Shown here: positions 26,431-35,325 of the stretch, piece by piece
Layout: each line of letters opens with the position of its first letter
Position numbering within the stretch: the first letter of the stretch is position 1
NCBI GenBank assembly: GCA_945874145.1
Contig: CAMCFN010000007.1
Location: forward strand, 27,348 to 91,347
Source of the DNA: Akkermansia muciniphila
GTDB lineage: Bacteria > Verrucomicrobiota > Verrucomicrobiia > Limisphaerales > SXTU01
DNA: 64,000 bases
Direction of reading: 5' to 3'
Translations under genes and position numbers: made by a program
Notes under the pieces: model-generated
Database searches by the model: none
The model's input: only the letters and a program-made list of their open reading frames with translations
Told to the model about the DNA's origin: nothing

Positions 26431-27228
26431 ATGTCCGAATTCAAAGTCCAATTTGAGATCTTCGAGGGGCCGCTCGATTTGCTCCTTTACCTCGTCAAGA
26501 AGGAGGAGGTGGACATTTATGAGGTCAATCTCACCAAACTCGCGACGGAGTTTATCGCTTACGTGGACCTTTTGCGCGAGCTGGACTTGGACATCGCCGG
26601 CGATTTCCTCGTGATGGCCTCCACTCTCATGTATATCAAGAGTCGTGAGCTGTTGCCGAAGGAGCAGCAGGCGGTCGTGGAGGGTGAGGAGGAGGGCGAG
26701 GATCCGCGCTGGGAACTCATCCGCCAGCTCGTCGAATACAAGAAGTTCAAGGATGCTGCCAGCGGCCTACAGGTGATGGAGGCCACGCAGGAAAACGTCT
26801 ATCGCCGCACGGCTCCTAAAATGGAGTTCGACCCTCCGGCGGCACGCCCCCAAGTCTCCATTTTCGACTTGGTCAATGCGGTCAACGTCATCCTCAAGCG
26901 CTTCACCCAGGCGGATACGCGTGACATCTTTGAGGACAAGTGGACCGTCAGCGAAAAGATCGAGACCATCGTCAACCTGATCCAAGCGCGTTCGAACGTG
27001 AAGTTTTCCGAGCTGTTTGCTGCGGCCACCAGCCGCACCGAGGTCGTCGTGACGTTCTTGGCCATGCTGGAGCTGATTCGGCTCAAGCAGATCGTCATCG
27101 CCCAGCCAGAGACCTTCGCGGAGATCGAGATTTCCAAGGCTCCCCCCCAGCCGGCCACACCGCCAGCCGAACCGGCCGCAGAAACGCCAACTGAACCCGC
27201 TCCGGAGCTGAATCTCCGAATGAACTAG
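26431..27228 (+). CDS. scpA: Segregation and condensation protein A
   Basis: A 265-residue kleisin subunit of the SMC-ScpAB condensin. The N-terminus FKVQFEIFEGPLDLLLYLVK is diagnostic, followed by YIKSRELLPKE, and the C-terminal winged helix contains VVTFLAMLELIRLKQI. ATG 26431 gives the family start; GTG 26407 would add eight residues. A Pro/Ala/Glu-rich tail ends the protein. The scpB start is 1 nt past the stop. Confidence 0.95.
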   Translation: MSEFKVQFEIFEGPLDLLLYLVKKEEVDIYEVNLTKLATEFIAYVDLLRELDLDIAGDFLVMASTLMYIKSRELLPKEQQAVVEGEEEGEDPRWELIRQLVEYKKFKDAASGLQVMEATQENVYRRTAPKMEFDPPAARPQVSIFDLVNAVNVILKRFTQADTRDIFEDKWTVSEKIETIVNLIQARSNVKFSELFAAATSRTEVVVTFLAMLELIRLKQIVIAQPETFAEIEISKAPPQPATPPAEPAAETPTEPAPELNLRMN

Positions 27229-27229
27229 C

Positions 27230-27970
27230 ATGGAACTTAAAGCCATCATTGAGGCGATTCTCTTCAACTCCCAGAAGCCGCTGAGCCCGAAAGAGCTTCG
27301 CGACGTGTTTTCACAGACGGCCGAAAACTCCGAGGAGCCATTCATCAAGGGATTGAAAAAGATCAAGGACGAGGAGCTCATCGCCGCACTGGAGGTGCTA
27401 GTCCAAGAGCATGAGGCCTCCGGGCGGACTTTTCGCATCGTCTGCGTGGCCGGGGCGTGGCAATTCGTCAGCCAACCAGAATTCGCGCCGTGGATTAAGA
27501 CCTTGGTCGGTGAGAAAAGCCGCCCGGGGCGACTCTCCCAGCCCGCGCTCGAAACGCTGGCCATCATCGCCTACCGCCAACCCATTACGCGCGCGGAGAT
27601 TGAACAGATTCGCGGCGTCGCCGTGGATGGCGTGATGCAGACTTTGCTGGAACGCGGCATCGTGGAGCAGAGCGGTCGGGCTGAAGTGGTGGGCCGCCCC
27701 GCGCTCTATGGCACCACGCCGCAGTTCTTGGAGTATTTTGGCCTGCGCAGTCTGGAGGGCCTTCCCGCCGCCGATGAGTTGCGCAAGATTCCCGTCAAGA
27801 AACCGGAGGCGCTTCTTACCGCCGATGCCGGTTTGGCCACCGTGCCGCCGGAACAGTTGGCGCTTCAGGAGCCGGCCGGTCGGGAAAGGGTGCCCACGGA
27901 AACTGAGCCGCCCGAACCCCGGGCAACCACGCCTCTCGAACCGCCTGCTGAGTCTTCCCCCCGCGCTTGA
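27230..27970 (+). CDS. scpB: Segregation and condensation protein B
   Basis: A 246-residue ScpB with two winged-helix domains. Visible are MELKAIIEAILFNSQKPLSP, RLSQPALETLAIIAYRQPIT, RAEIEQIRGVAVDGVMQTLL and RPALYGTTPQFLEYFGL. Dimeric ScpB binds ScpA in the SMC complex. It begins one base after scpA and is followed 11 bp later by pheA. The last 50 residues are Pro/Glu-rich and probably flexible. Confidence 0.95.
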   Translation: MELKAIIEAILFNSQKPLSPKELRDVFSQTAENSEEPFIKGLKKIKDEELIAALEVLVQEHEASGRTFRIVCVAGAWQFVSQPEFAPWIKTLVGEKSRPGRLSQPALETLAIIAYRQPITRAEIEQIRGVAVDGVMQTLLERGIVEQSGRAEVVGRPALYGTTPQFLEYFGLRSLEGLPAADELRKIPVKKPEALLTADAGLATVPPEQLALQEPAGRERVPTETEPPEPRATTPLEPPAESSPRA

Positions 27971-27981
27971 GCACCTCGCCC

Positions 27982-29043
27982 ATGACCATTCCTGAACACC
28001 GCAAGGCCATCGATGCGCTCGACGCCAAACTCGTTGAGTTGCTGAACGAGCGCACCAAGCATGTGCTTGGCATTGGTGAGGCCAAGCGCAAGGCCGGCGA
28101 GGAAATCTACGTCCCGTCCCGGGAACGCCAGGTCTTCCAGCGCGTCTGCAAGCACAACTCCGGTCCCATCACCGACGCCTCCCTCCGTGCCATCTACCGC
28201 GAAATCATGTCCAGTGCGCTCGCGTTGGAGAAGTCCATGACCATCGCCTACCTCGGGCCTGAGGCGACCTTCACCCATCAGGCGGCCATCCAGCGTTTCG
28301 GCTCCAGCCTGCTGTATGCGGCGCAGAAGACGATTGCGGATGTCTTCAATGAGGTCGCTAAAGGCCGCGCCGACTACGGCGTCGTGCCCGTCGAGAATTC
28401 TACCGAAGGCGTCGTTACACACACGCTCGACATGTTCGTGGACAGCGACTTGAAGATTGTTTCGCAGATCGTTCTCCCCATCTCGCACTGCCTCGTCAGC
28501 AAGTCGCGCCGCGACCGCATCAAGAAGCTCTACGTCCATCCGCAGTCGCTCGCGCAGTGCCGTGCTTGGGTTCACAAAAATCTTGCTGGTGCGGAAATCG
28601 TGGAGACCTCCTCCAATGCCCGCAGTGCCGAGTTGACAGCGCAGGAAAAGCATTCCGCCGCCATCGCCGGCCTGCTCGCCGCCGAGAAATACGGCGTGCC
28701 CGTGCTGGAGCACGACATTCAGGACAATGCCGCCAACGCCACGCGCTTCCTCGTGCTGGGCCGCAAGTGCAGCCCGCCCACCGGCCACGACCGCACCAGC
28801 CTCATGTTCAGCATCGCGGACGAAGTCGGCGCACTGCACCGCGCGCTCGCACCCTTCCGCAAGTTCCGCCTGAACATGACCAAGATTGAAAGCCGCCCCA
28901 GCAAACGCCGCGCGTGGGAGTACTTCTTCTTCGTGGACTGCGACGGCCACTCCAGCGAAGGCAAAGTGGCCCGCGCCATCACGCAGCTCGCCGCCCAATG
29001 CAGCTTCGTGAAAGTGCTCGGCTCCTACCCGAACGCGGAGTGA
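27982..29043 (+). CDS. pheA: Bifunctional chorismate mutase/prephenate dehydratase
   Basis: A 353-residue phenylalanine-biosynthesis enzyme. The AroQ chorismate mutase domain is at 1-85 (RKAIDALDAKLVELLNERTK), the prephenate dehydratase domain at about 90-265 (AYLGPEATFTHQAA, YGVVPVENSTEGVVTHTLDM, and NATRFLVLG with the catalytic Thr-Arg-Phe), and the ACT domain at 270-353 (TSLMFSIADEVGALHRAL, LNMTKIESRPSKRRAWEYFF). The ESRP motif binds Phe for feedback inhibition. ATG 27982 is chosen; a TTG five codons upstream is possible. It is co-directional with scpAB. Confidence 0.95.
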   Translation: MTIPEHRKAIDALDAKLVELLNERTKHVLGIGEAKRKAGEEIYVPSRERQVFQRVCKHNSGPITDASLRAIYREIMSSALALEKSMTIAYLGPEATFTHQAAIQRFGSSLLYAAQKTIADVFNEVAKGRADYGVVPVENSTEGVVTHTLDMFVDSDLKIVSQIVLPISHCLVSKSRRDRIKKLYVHPQSLAQCRAWVHKNLAGAEIVETSSNARSAELTAQEKHSAAIAGLLAAEKYGVPVLEHDIQDNAANATRFLVLGRKCSPPTGHDRTSLMFSIADEVGALHRALAPFRKFRLNMTKIESRPSKRRAWEYFFFVDCDGHSSEGKVARAITQLAAQCSFVKVLGSYPNAE

Positions 29044-29190
29044 GGTGAGGGTGGTTTTTCACCGCGCGAAATGAGGTGATGCCGCGCCCGCGAGCGGTTG
29101 GAGGTGTTGAAACTGTGCTGGTCACGGGCAAAATTCGCGTGAATCCATCCTAAGGTCCGCAATTCAAACCGCCCAATCAGAAAGCCAATT

Positions 29191-30081
29191 ATGCACACCA
29201 CTCGCCGCTCGTTTCTCACTCGCGCTTCCGCCCTTGGCACCCTCGCGGTCGCTGCCTCTGCCGCCACACCGGCTCCTGCCCTCAAGACCGGCATGAAGTT
29301 TTCGCGCCCGGCGAAGATGAAGCTCGGCACGGTCACCTACAACCTCGCCAAGGATTGGGATGTTGCCACCATCATCAAGCATTGCACCGAGGCCAAGTTC
29401 GAGGGCGTCGAACTTCGCACCACCCACGCGCACAAGGTCGAGGTCAGCCTCAGCAAGGCCGAACGCGCCGAGGTGCGGAAGCGGTTCAAGGATTCGCCCG
29501 TCGAGCTGATGAGCCTGGGCAGTGCCTTCGATTATCACACGACAGATCAGGCCAAGTTGAGGAAAGATATTGAGGCCACCAAGGAATACCTCGTTTTGGC
29601 AAAGGACGTCGGGGCCACCGGCGTGAAAGTCCGGCCGAATGGGCTGCCCAAGGAAGTTCCGGTCGAGAAGACGCTCGAACAAATCGGCCGCTCGCTGCGT
29701 GAGCTGGGCCAGTTTGCGGAGGCCCACGGTCAGCAGATCCGCGTCGAAGTGCATGGCCGCGGGACTGAGCTGCTGCCCCACATCAAGACCATGATGGAGG
29801 TGGCGAACCACAAGCTGGTGGGCGTCTGCTGGAACTGCAATCCCACCGACCTCGATGGCGAAGGGTTCGATCACAACTTCGATCTGGTGAAGGACAAGAT
29901 CTTCACCGTCCACATGCGCGATTTGTCGTTGGAGGACTACCCCTTCCGCCGCTTGCTCACGCGGCTCAACGAGATTGGCTACCAAGGTTATTGCCTGGCG
30001 GAAATTCCCGACAGCAAGGAGCCGGTGCGGCTGATGCAATACTATCGCAGCCTCTGGTTGGCATATCAGAACTTGCTCTAG
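29191..30081 (+). CDS. Tat-exported sugar phosphate isomerase/epimerase-like TIM barrel
   Basis: A 296-residue protein with a twin-arginine signal (TRRSFLTRASALGTLAVAA) and an AP-endonuclease-2/xylose-isomerase-like TIM barrel: MKLGTVTYNL, AKFEGVELRTT, VEVHGRG, VCWNCNPTDLD, FTVHMRDL and GYCLAEIPDS. The Glu/His/Asp residues in these strand ends are the usual metal ligands. Periplasmic sugar isomerisation is a family-based guess. It sits alone, 147 bp after pheA. Confidence 0.85.
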   Translation: MHTTRRSFLTRASALGTLAVAASAATPAPALKTGMKFSRPAKMKLGTVTYNLAKDWDVATIIKHCTEAKFEGVELRTTHAHKVEVSLSKAERAEVRKRFKDSPVELMSLGSAFDYHTTDQAKLRKDIEATKEYLVLAKDVGATGVKVRPNGLPKEVPVEKTLEQIGRSLRELGQFAEAHGQQIRVEVHGRGTELLPHIKTMMEVANHKLVGVCWNCNPTDLDGEGFDHNFDLVKDKIFTVHMRDLSLEDYPFRRLLTRLNEIGYQGYCLAEIPDSKEPVRLMQYYRSLWLAYQNLL

Positions 30082-30164
30082 TCAGTCCTGACCGTGGCGG
30101 TCGTGGGTGAAAACTGGGATTGCCAGTTGGGCTCTGGCTTTTATCCTGCGCGCATCCCATCCCG

Positions 30165-32669
30165 ATGAGCCGTCAGGGAGACCAACCAGTTCCGAATCTT
30201 GGCTCGCCCATATCACCGGGCGAACTGCGGGTATTTGCACTGCGCTATCCCTTGGTGCCCGTGACGTTGGCGTATGTCGTGGGCATCCTGCTGGGCTGGC
30301 AGTGGTCAGGGTCGCTCCCAGCGTTGTTCATTGGAGCCGGCTTGATCTTGGTCACCGGAATCTTGATGCAGCCGTGGCGCGCGGGGCTGCTGTGGCCGTT
30401 GCTCGTGATGCTGGGGTGGCTGAACATGACGCATCGGCAGGCGGTGTTGTCGCCATGGGATCTGCGCGTCGTAGCCAAGCGTGGTTCGGAGCTGGTCAAG
30501 CTTCGCGGCCGGCTGGTGGAGGCGCCCACGCAACGCATCTTTGTGCGGGACGACCGCGAGTCGTGGCGTTCACATGCCCTCGTCGAAGTGGAGGCAATTT
30601 GTCAGCACGGGGAATGGCAAAGCGCCAGCGGACGGGCGGCGGTCACAACATTGGGGGTGGTGGGTGGCGAGTTTTTCACGGACACCGCAGTGGAGCTGGC
30701 TGGCGTGCTGCGCGAGCCACAAGGTGCGTTGGCCCGGGGGCTGTTTGACTACCGGCAGTTTCTGCGCTGGCAAGGCATCTACTTCCAGCTTCAGTGCGAA
30801 AGCGCGAAGGATTGGCGACTCGTTGCGGACATCCGGCCCCCGACACACCCGCCTTTGGCCGACCGCTTCCGCGAGTGGGCGCAGCGCACACTTGGGCGCG
30901 GGTTGCTGGCGGAGGACGAGGAGTTGCGCCTGCTCTGGGCAATGACACTGGGGTGGCGCACGGCCTTGACCGACGAAGTCGCCGAGCCGTTCATGCGATC
31001 AGGAACCATGCATGTTTTTGCCATCAGCGGTCTGCATATTGCGCTCATCGCCGGCATCCTCGTGGCGGTGCTGCGGGCCGCGCAGTTGCCGCGCCGTGCT
31101 TGCGGGGTGGTGGTCATTCCGCTGATCTGGTTCTACACCATGGCGACGGGCTGGCAGCCATCGGCCATCCGCTCGACCATCATGATGACGGTCATCGTCT
31201 TCGGCTGGTCGTTGCGACGGCCCGGCAACCTGCTCAATTCGCTGGCGGTATCAGGCCTCATCATTTTGGTGGCGGAGCCAAGGCAATTGTTCCAAGCCAG
31301 TTTTCAGCTCTCGTTCTTCGTGGTGTTGAGCATCGCGCTGCTCCTGCCACCGTTTGAAAATCTCCGGCAACGCCTGCTCCAAACCGATCCCTTTCTGCCG
31401 GAGGAATTGCGCCCGCGCTGGCAGCGCTGGATGGACGGTCCGGTGCGCTTTGTCACCACAAGTCTGGCCACCTCAGTGGCGGCATGGGTGGGCTCGCTGC
31501 CTTTGATCGCGCACTACTTCCACCTCTTCACTCCGGCCAGCTTGCTTGCCAATCTCGTGGTCGTGCCGCTCAGCAGCCTCGCCTTGATGTGCAACCTCGG
31601 GGCGTTGGCTTGTGGCAACTGGCTGCCGTGGTTCACCGAGGCGTTCAACCACTCGGGCTGGTTTTTCATGCGGGGCATGATTGGCTTCAGCCACTGGACG
31701 ACAACGCTACCGGGCGCGTTCTGGTATCTCCGCGCCCCGACTGGCTTGGAACTGTTTGCTTACTACACGCTCGTGCTCCTCATCGCAGCCGGCTGGCTTT
31801 GGTCGCCGGGCAAGCGTTTGGGTGCTTGGGGTCTGGTGCTGCTGCTTGCCGTGGCTTGGCTGAACGGGCTTTGGCGGGCGCGTGGCGAAGTGGAACTGTC
31901 CGTGCTCGGCCATGGGGGCGGGGCTGTCTTCTGTGACGTAACTGGCGGCGAGCGCGACTTGCTCGTGGACTGCGGCAGTGAAGCCGCCGGAAATTTCTTG
32001 GTGAAACCGTTTTTGCGTGCGCAGGGCATCAACCGCTTGGGCAATCTCGCGCTCACGCACGGTGATCAGCGCCATGTGGGCGGATTTAATGTGATAAACC
32101 GGGAGTTTGATCCCAGCCAGGTTTGGACCAGCCCGGTTGCGTCACGCTCGCCAAGCTATCGGACTGCGCTGACGAAACTGCGGGCCGAATCAGATCGCGG
32201 AAAGGCGGTCGCAACAGGCGCATTCGTGGCCGGTTGGCAGGTGCTGCATCCTGCCGACACGGACAAGTTTGCCCGCGCAGATGACAGCGCCTTGGTATTG
32301 CGCGGGGACTTTCATGGCGTCCGGGTGCTGTTGCTTTCCGAGCTGGGGCTGGCGGGACAGCGAGCTTTGTTGGAGCGGCAGCCTGAGCTGCGCGCGGATC
32401 TCGTCGTAGCTGGGATGCCGGATCAGGGTGAGCCTTTGATTGACGAGTTGCTCGCCGCAGTCAGGCCACGGCTGATCGTGCTGACCGACGCTGACTATCC
32501 GGTGCAGAAGCGGGTCCGGCCAGCCTTGCGTGCGCGTTTGGGGCGCACAGAGGTGCCGGTGTTTCGACTCGCGGAGGCTGGCTCCTTGACGGTGATTTTT
32601 AGCCCACGAGGTCTGGTTGTAAAAGCTGCGGACAGCAGTGAGTTGATGCACTGGCCACGAAGCAAGTGA
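30165..32669 (+). CDS. comEC: ComEC/Rec2-family DNA uptake channel
   Basis: An 834-residue inner-membrane protein. The start at ATG 30165 gives MSRQGDQPVPNLGS. In order: two to three N-terminal membrane helices, a DUF4131/OB-like periplasmic part, the competence core with MHVFAISGLHIALIAGILVA and about eight further helices (about 270-560), and a C-terminal metallo-beta-lactamase-like domain (about 595-830). The metal motif reads LTHGDQRHVGG, where SHGDNDHxGG is usual, so the metal/acid Asp is replaced by Arg. ComEC passes single-stranded DNA into the cytoplasm in natural transformation; no other com gene is in the window. Confidence 0.9.
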   Translation: MSRQGDQPVPNLGSPISPGELRVFALRYPLVPVTLAYVVGILLGWQWSGSLPALFIGAGLILVTGILMQPWRAGLLWPLLVMLGWLNMTHRQAVLSPWDLRVVAKRGSELVKLRGRLVEAPTQRIFVRDDRESWRSHALVEVEAICQHGEWQSASGRAAVTTLGVVGGEFFTDTAVELAGVLREPQGALARGLFDYRQFLRWQGIYFQLQCESAKDWRLVADIRPPTHPPLADRFREWAQRTLGRGLLAEDEELRLLWAMTLGWRTALTDEVAEPFMRSGTMHVFAISGLHIALIAGILVAVLRAAQLPRRACGVVVIPLIWFYTMATGWQPSAIRSTIMMTVIVFGWSLRRPGNLLNSLAVSGLIILVAEPRQLFQASFQLSFFVVLSIALLLPPFENLRQRLLQTDPFLPEELRPRWQRWMDGPVRFVTTSLATSVAAWVGSLPLIAHYFHLFTPASLLANLVVVPLSSLALMCNLGALACGNWLPWFTEAFNHSGWFFMRGMIGFSHWTTTLPGAFWYLRAPTGLELFAYYTLVLLIAAGWLWSPGKRLGAWGLVLLLAVAWLNGLWRARGEVELSVLGHGGGAVFCDVTGGERDLLVDCGSEAAGNFLVKPFLRAQGINRLGNLALTHGDQRHVGGFNVINREFDPSQVWTSPVASRSPSYRTALTKLRAESDRGKAVATGAFVAGWQVLHPADTDKFARADDSALVLRGDFHGVRVLLLSELGLAGQRALLERQPELRADLVVAGMPDQGEPLIDELLAAVRPRLIVLTDADYPVQKRVRPALRARLGRTEVPVFRLAEAGSLTVIFSPRGLVVKAADSSELMHWPRSK

Positions 32670-32768
32670 TGCCGGGAGCTTGGCCGCAACATCAGTGATG
32701 AAGCTCGGGTGCGAAAGGGTCCGCCGTCGCAGGTTGACGCGCTGGCTCCTTTGGTCTTTGATCGCCCC

Positions 32769-33647
32769 ATGCAAATGTCCAGCCTCAAGGTTTTCTGTGA
32801 CCTCGCCGAGACCGAGAGCTTCACCAAGGCCGCCCAGATCAACGGGGTGACCCAGTCCGCCGTCAGTCAGCAGATCAGCGCCTTGGAGCGGCAGTTCAAG
32901 GCCATGCTCATCGAGCGCAGCAAGAAGAAGTTCCGGCTCACGCGTGAGGGCGAAATCCTTTACGACTACAGCAAGCGCATCACCCAGGTTTACGAGGAGT
33001 TGCAGAACAAGTTTCAGGAGGTCCGCGACATCGTCTCTGGCACCATCCGGGTGGCCACGATCTACAGCATCGGCCTCCACGATCTGCCGCCCTACATGAA
33101 GAAGTTTCTGAAGGGCTTTCCCACAGTGAAGATCCATGTGGAATATCGCCGGGCCAACCAAGTGTATGACGACGTGCTCGGCAACGTCGTGGATCTCGGC
33201 CTCGTGGCATATCCCAACAAGGACCCGCGGCTCGAAGTCGTGCCGCTGCGCAAGGACCGCATGGTGCTCGTGTGCCATCCACAGCATCCGTTTGCCAAGC
33301 TCAAGACCGTCCCACTGGGCTCCCTCAACCGACAAAAGTTCATCGGTTTCGAGCCCGACATCCCCACGCGCAAGGCGATCGACCGCATCTTCAAGGAGCA
33401 CAATGTCGTGGTGCAAACCGTCATGGAGTTCGACAACGTCGAGACGGTGAAGCGCGCCGTGGAGATTGACGCGGGCATCTCGATCCTGCCGCAGACCACC
33501 ATTGCGCAGGAAGTGGCGAAGCAGACGCTGGTGCAACTGGCCTTCGAGGGGCAGGAATTTCACCGCCCGCTGGCCGCGCTGTTCAAGAAGAACAAGGTGC
33601 TCTCGCCGGCGATGAAGCAGTTTCTCGCCATCGTGAAGGAAGTTTGA
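32769..33647 (+). CDS. LysR-family transcriptional regulator
   Basis: A 292-residue regulator with an N-terminal winged HTH (MSSLKVFCDLAETESFTKAA, then TQSAVSQQISALERQF) and a two-lobe effector domain (about 90-290) of the CysB/CbbR type (GTIRVATIYSIGLHDLPPYM, FPTVKIHVEYRRANQVYDDV). ATG 32769 and ATG 32775 are both possible. It lies 100 bp after comEC and converges with rsgA (6 bp apart). No divergent target gene is present, so the regulon is unclear. Confidence 0.92.
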   Translation: MQMSSLKVFCDLAETESFTKAAQINGVTQSAVSQQISALERQFKAMLIERSKKKFRLTREGEILYDYSKRITQVYEELQNKFQEVRDIVSGTIRVATIYSIGLHDLPPYMKKFLKGFPTVKIHVEYRRANQVYDDVLGNVVDLGLVAYPNKDPRLEVVPLRKDRMVLVCHPQHPFAKLKTVPLGSLNRQKFIGFEPDIPTRKAIDRIFKEHNVVVQTVMEFDNVETVKRAVEIDAGISILPQTTIAQEVAKQTLVQLAFEGQEFHRPLAALFKKNKVLSPAMKQFLAIVKEV

Positions 33648-33653
33648 CCGCCT

Positions 33654-34766
33654 TCAATCATCCTCGAGGCGGTCGCGCTTGAACTGGTTGTAAGCGCGCA
33701 GGGCCACCCGGTCGCTGGCTTTGCGGGCCAGCTTGCTCTGCCGCGTGGCCGCCTCCAGCTTGGTCAAGTCCCCGTGCAGCTTTAGGAAGCTCTTGTAACG
33801 GTCTCCAGACAATTCCCCAGCCTGGACGGCGGCCCGCACCGCGCACTGTTTCTCAACGGTGTGACCGCAACCCGTGAAGTGGCAGCGCAGGGCGATTGCT
33901 TCAACCTCCGGGAAGGTGTCCTGCAAGCCCGTGTCCGCGAGCCAGAGGTGAAACTCCCGCGTCCCCGGCGTGTCCATCACCACTCCGCCGCGCGGCAGCA
34001 CCAGCAACTCGCGCCGGGTCGTCGTGTGTCGGCCCTTCGCATCCGTCTCCCGCACGGGCAGCGTCGCCTGCATCTCCTCGCCAAAAAGGCGGTTGATGAG
34101 GGTGGATTTGCCCACGCCCGAGGAGCCGATGAAGACCACGGTGATGCCCTCGTGGATATACTGTCCCACGCGCTTTACTCCGCTGCCGGTGAGTCCGCAG
34201 ACCGCCAGCACTGGGGTCTTGCCCACGGCGGCCTGCACTTCCGCCAGGCGCTGTGCGGTGTGCGGGCAAAGATCAGTCTTGTTCAGGAGAATCACCGGCT
34301 GTGCGCCGCCTTCGTGCACCATGACGAGAAACCGCTCCAGCCGCCGCAGGTTGAAGTTGTCGTCGAGCCCCTGCACCACGAAAACCACATCCACGTTGGC
34401 CGCCAGCACCTGTTCCTCCATGTTGCGCCCAGCCACCTTGCGGGAAATCTGTGTTCTGCGCGGCAGCACAGCGTGGATGGTCGCCTTCTCCTCACCGTCG
34501 TGCACCGCCACCGCCACCCAGTCACCGGTCTTGGGCAGTTGGGTCGGAGTGGACTCGTGGAGCAGTTTGCCGGTGATCTGCGCGATCAGCTCCGCGTCCG
34601 TCGTAAAGATGTTGTAGTAATGCCGGTCCTCCGTCGCCACCCGTGCGGGCACGAATCCGGCGGCGCGATGTGGGGCGAAGTCCTTTTCGAGCTGGGCGTT
34701 CCAGCCAAGCTGCGTCAGCGGCGAGTCGAGGTAGCAGACTGGAAGCTTCGCGGCCACGGCGATCAA
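33654..34766 (-). CDS. rsgA: Ribosome small-subunit biogenesis GTPase
   Basis: A 370-residue circularly permuted GTPase that matures the 30S subunit. The G motifs occur in permuted order: NKTDL (G4), then GSSGVGKSTLINRL (G1), then DTPGTREF (G3). An N-terminal OB fold precedes them, and the C-terminal zinc knuckle is CHFTGCGHTVEKQC. The start codon overlaps the yajQ stop by 4 nt, so the two are translationally coupled. Confidence 0.94.
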   Translation of the reverse strand: MIAVAAKLPVCYLDSPLTQLGWNAQLEKDFAPHRAAGFVPARVATEDRHYYNIFTTDAELIAQITGKLLHESTPTQLPKTGDWVAVAVHDGEEKATIHAVLPRRTQISRKVAGRNMEEQVLAANVDVVFVVQGLDDNFNLRRLERFLVMVHEGGAQPVILLNKTDLCPHTAQRLAEVQAAVGKTPVLAVCGLTGSGVKRVGQYIHEGITVVFIGSSGVGKSTLINRLFGEEMQATLPVRETDAKGRHTTTRRELLVLPRGGVVMDTPGTREFHLWLADTGLQDTFPEVEAIALRCHFTGCGHTVEKQCAVRAAVQAGELSGDRYKSFLKLHGDLTKLEAATRQSKLARKASDRVALRAYNQFKRDRLEDD

Positions 34767-35248
34767 TCCCGGAAGTTTCCGAAGCTCAAAGCCACCGGAA
34801 AATCCTTCGCCTGCACGGCGGCAATGACGGCCTGAAGATCGTCGCGGCTCTTGCTGGTGACGCGCACCTCGTCACCATTGATGGACGAAGTCACCTTGAA
34901 CTTGCCATCGCGGATGAACGCGGTGATTTGTTTCGCCACCGTGGCCTCGATCCCTTCCTTTATCTTCACCGTCTGCCGTGCGTGCCCGAGCGGAGAAAGC
35001 TCCGCCTTGCCCTCGTCCACGCTCTTCATGCTGATGCCGCGCTTGGCGAGCTTACCGAGCACGATCTCAACGAGCGTCTTCATCTTGTAGGCGTCGGGCG
35101 CGGTGAGCTTGATCTCGTGCTTCTCCTGGATTATCTCGGCCTTGGAACCCTTGAAGTCGAAGCGTGTGGCCAGCTCCTTCTTGGCCTGGCTCACGGCGTT
35201 TTCCACTTCCATCGAGTTGACTTTGGATACGATGTCGAATGACGGCAT
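34763..35248 (-). CDS. YajQ-family nucleotide-binding protein
   Basis: A 161-residue protein starting MPSFDIVSKVNSMEVENAVS, with RFDFKGSKAEI and a C-terminal VRVTSKSRDDLQAVI, the standard YajQ/DUF520 pattern of two ferredoxin-like folds. Some members bind cyclic di-GMP. ATG 35248 matches the family start. It is followed by rsgA with a 4-nt overlap. Confidence 0.93.
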   Translation of the reverse strand: MPSFDIVSKVNSMEVENAVSQAKKELATRFDFKGSKAEIIQEKHEIKLTAPDAYKMKTLVEIVLGKLAKRGISMKSVDEGKAELSPLGHARQTVKIKEGIEATVAKQITAFIRDGKFKVTSSINGDEVRVTSKSRDDLQAVIAAVQAKDFPVALSFGNFRD

Positions 35249-35325
35249 GGGGGCAGTGTAGCGGAAACCCGGCGCGCGAAAAGGCGGAAGAAGCCCCGTC
35301 CTGTAGCGGCGGTCTCTGCGCGCGG

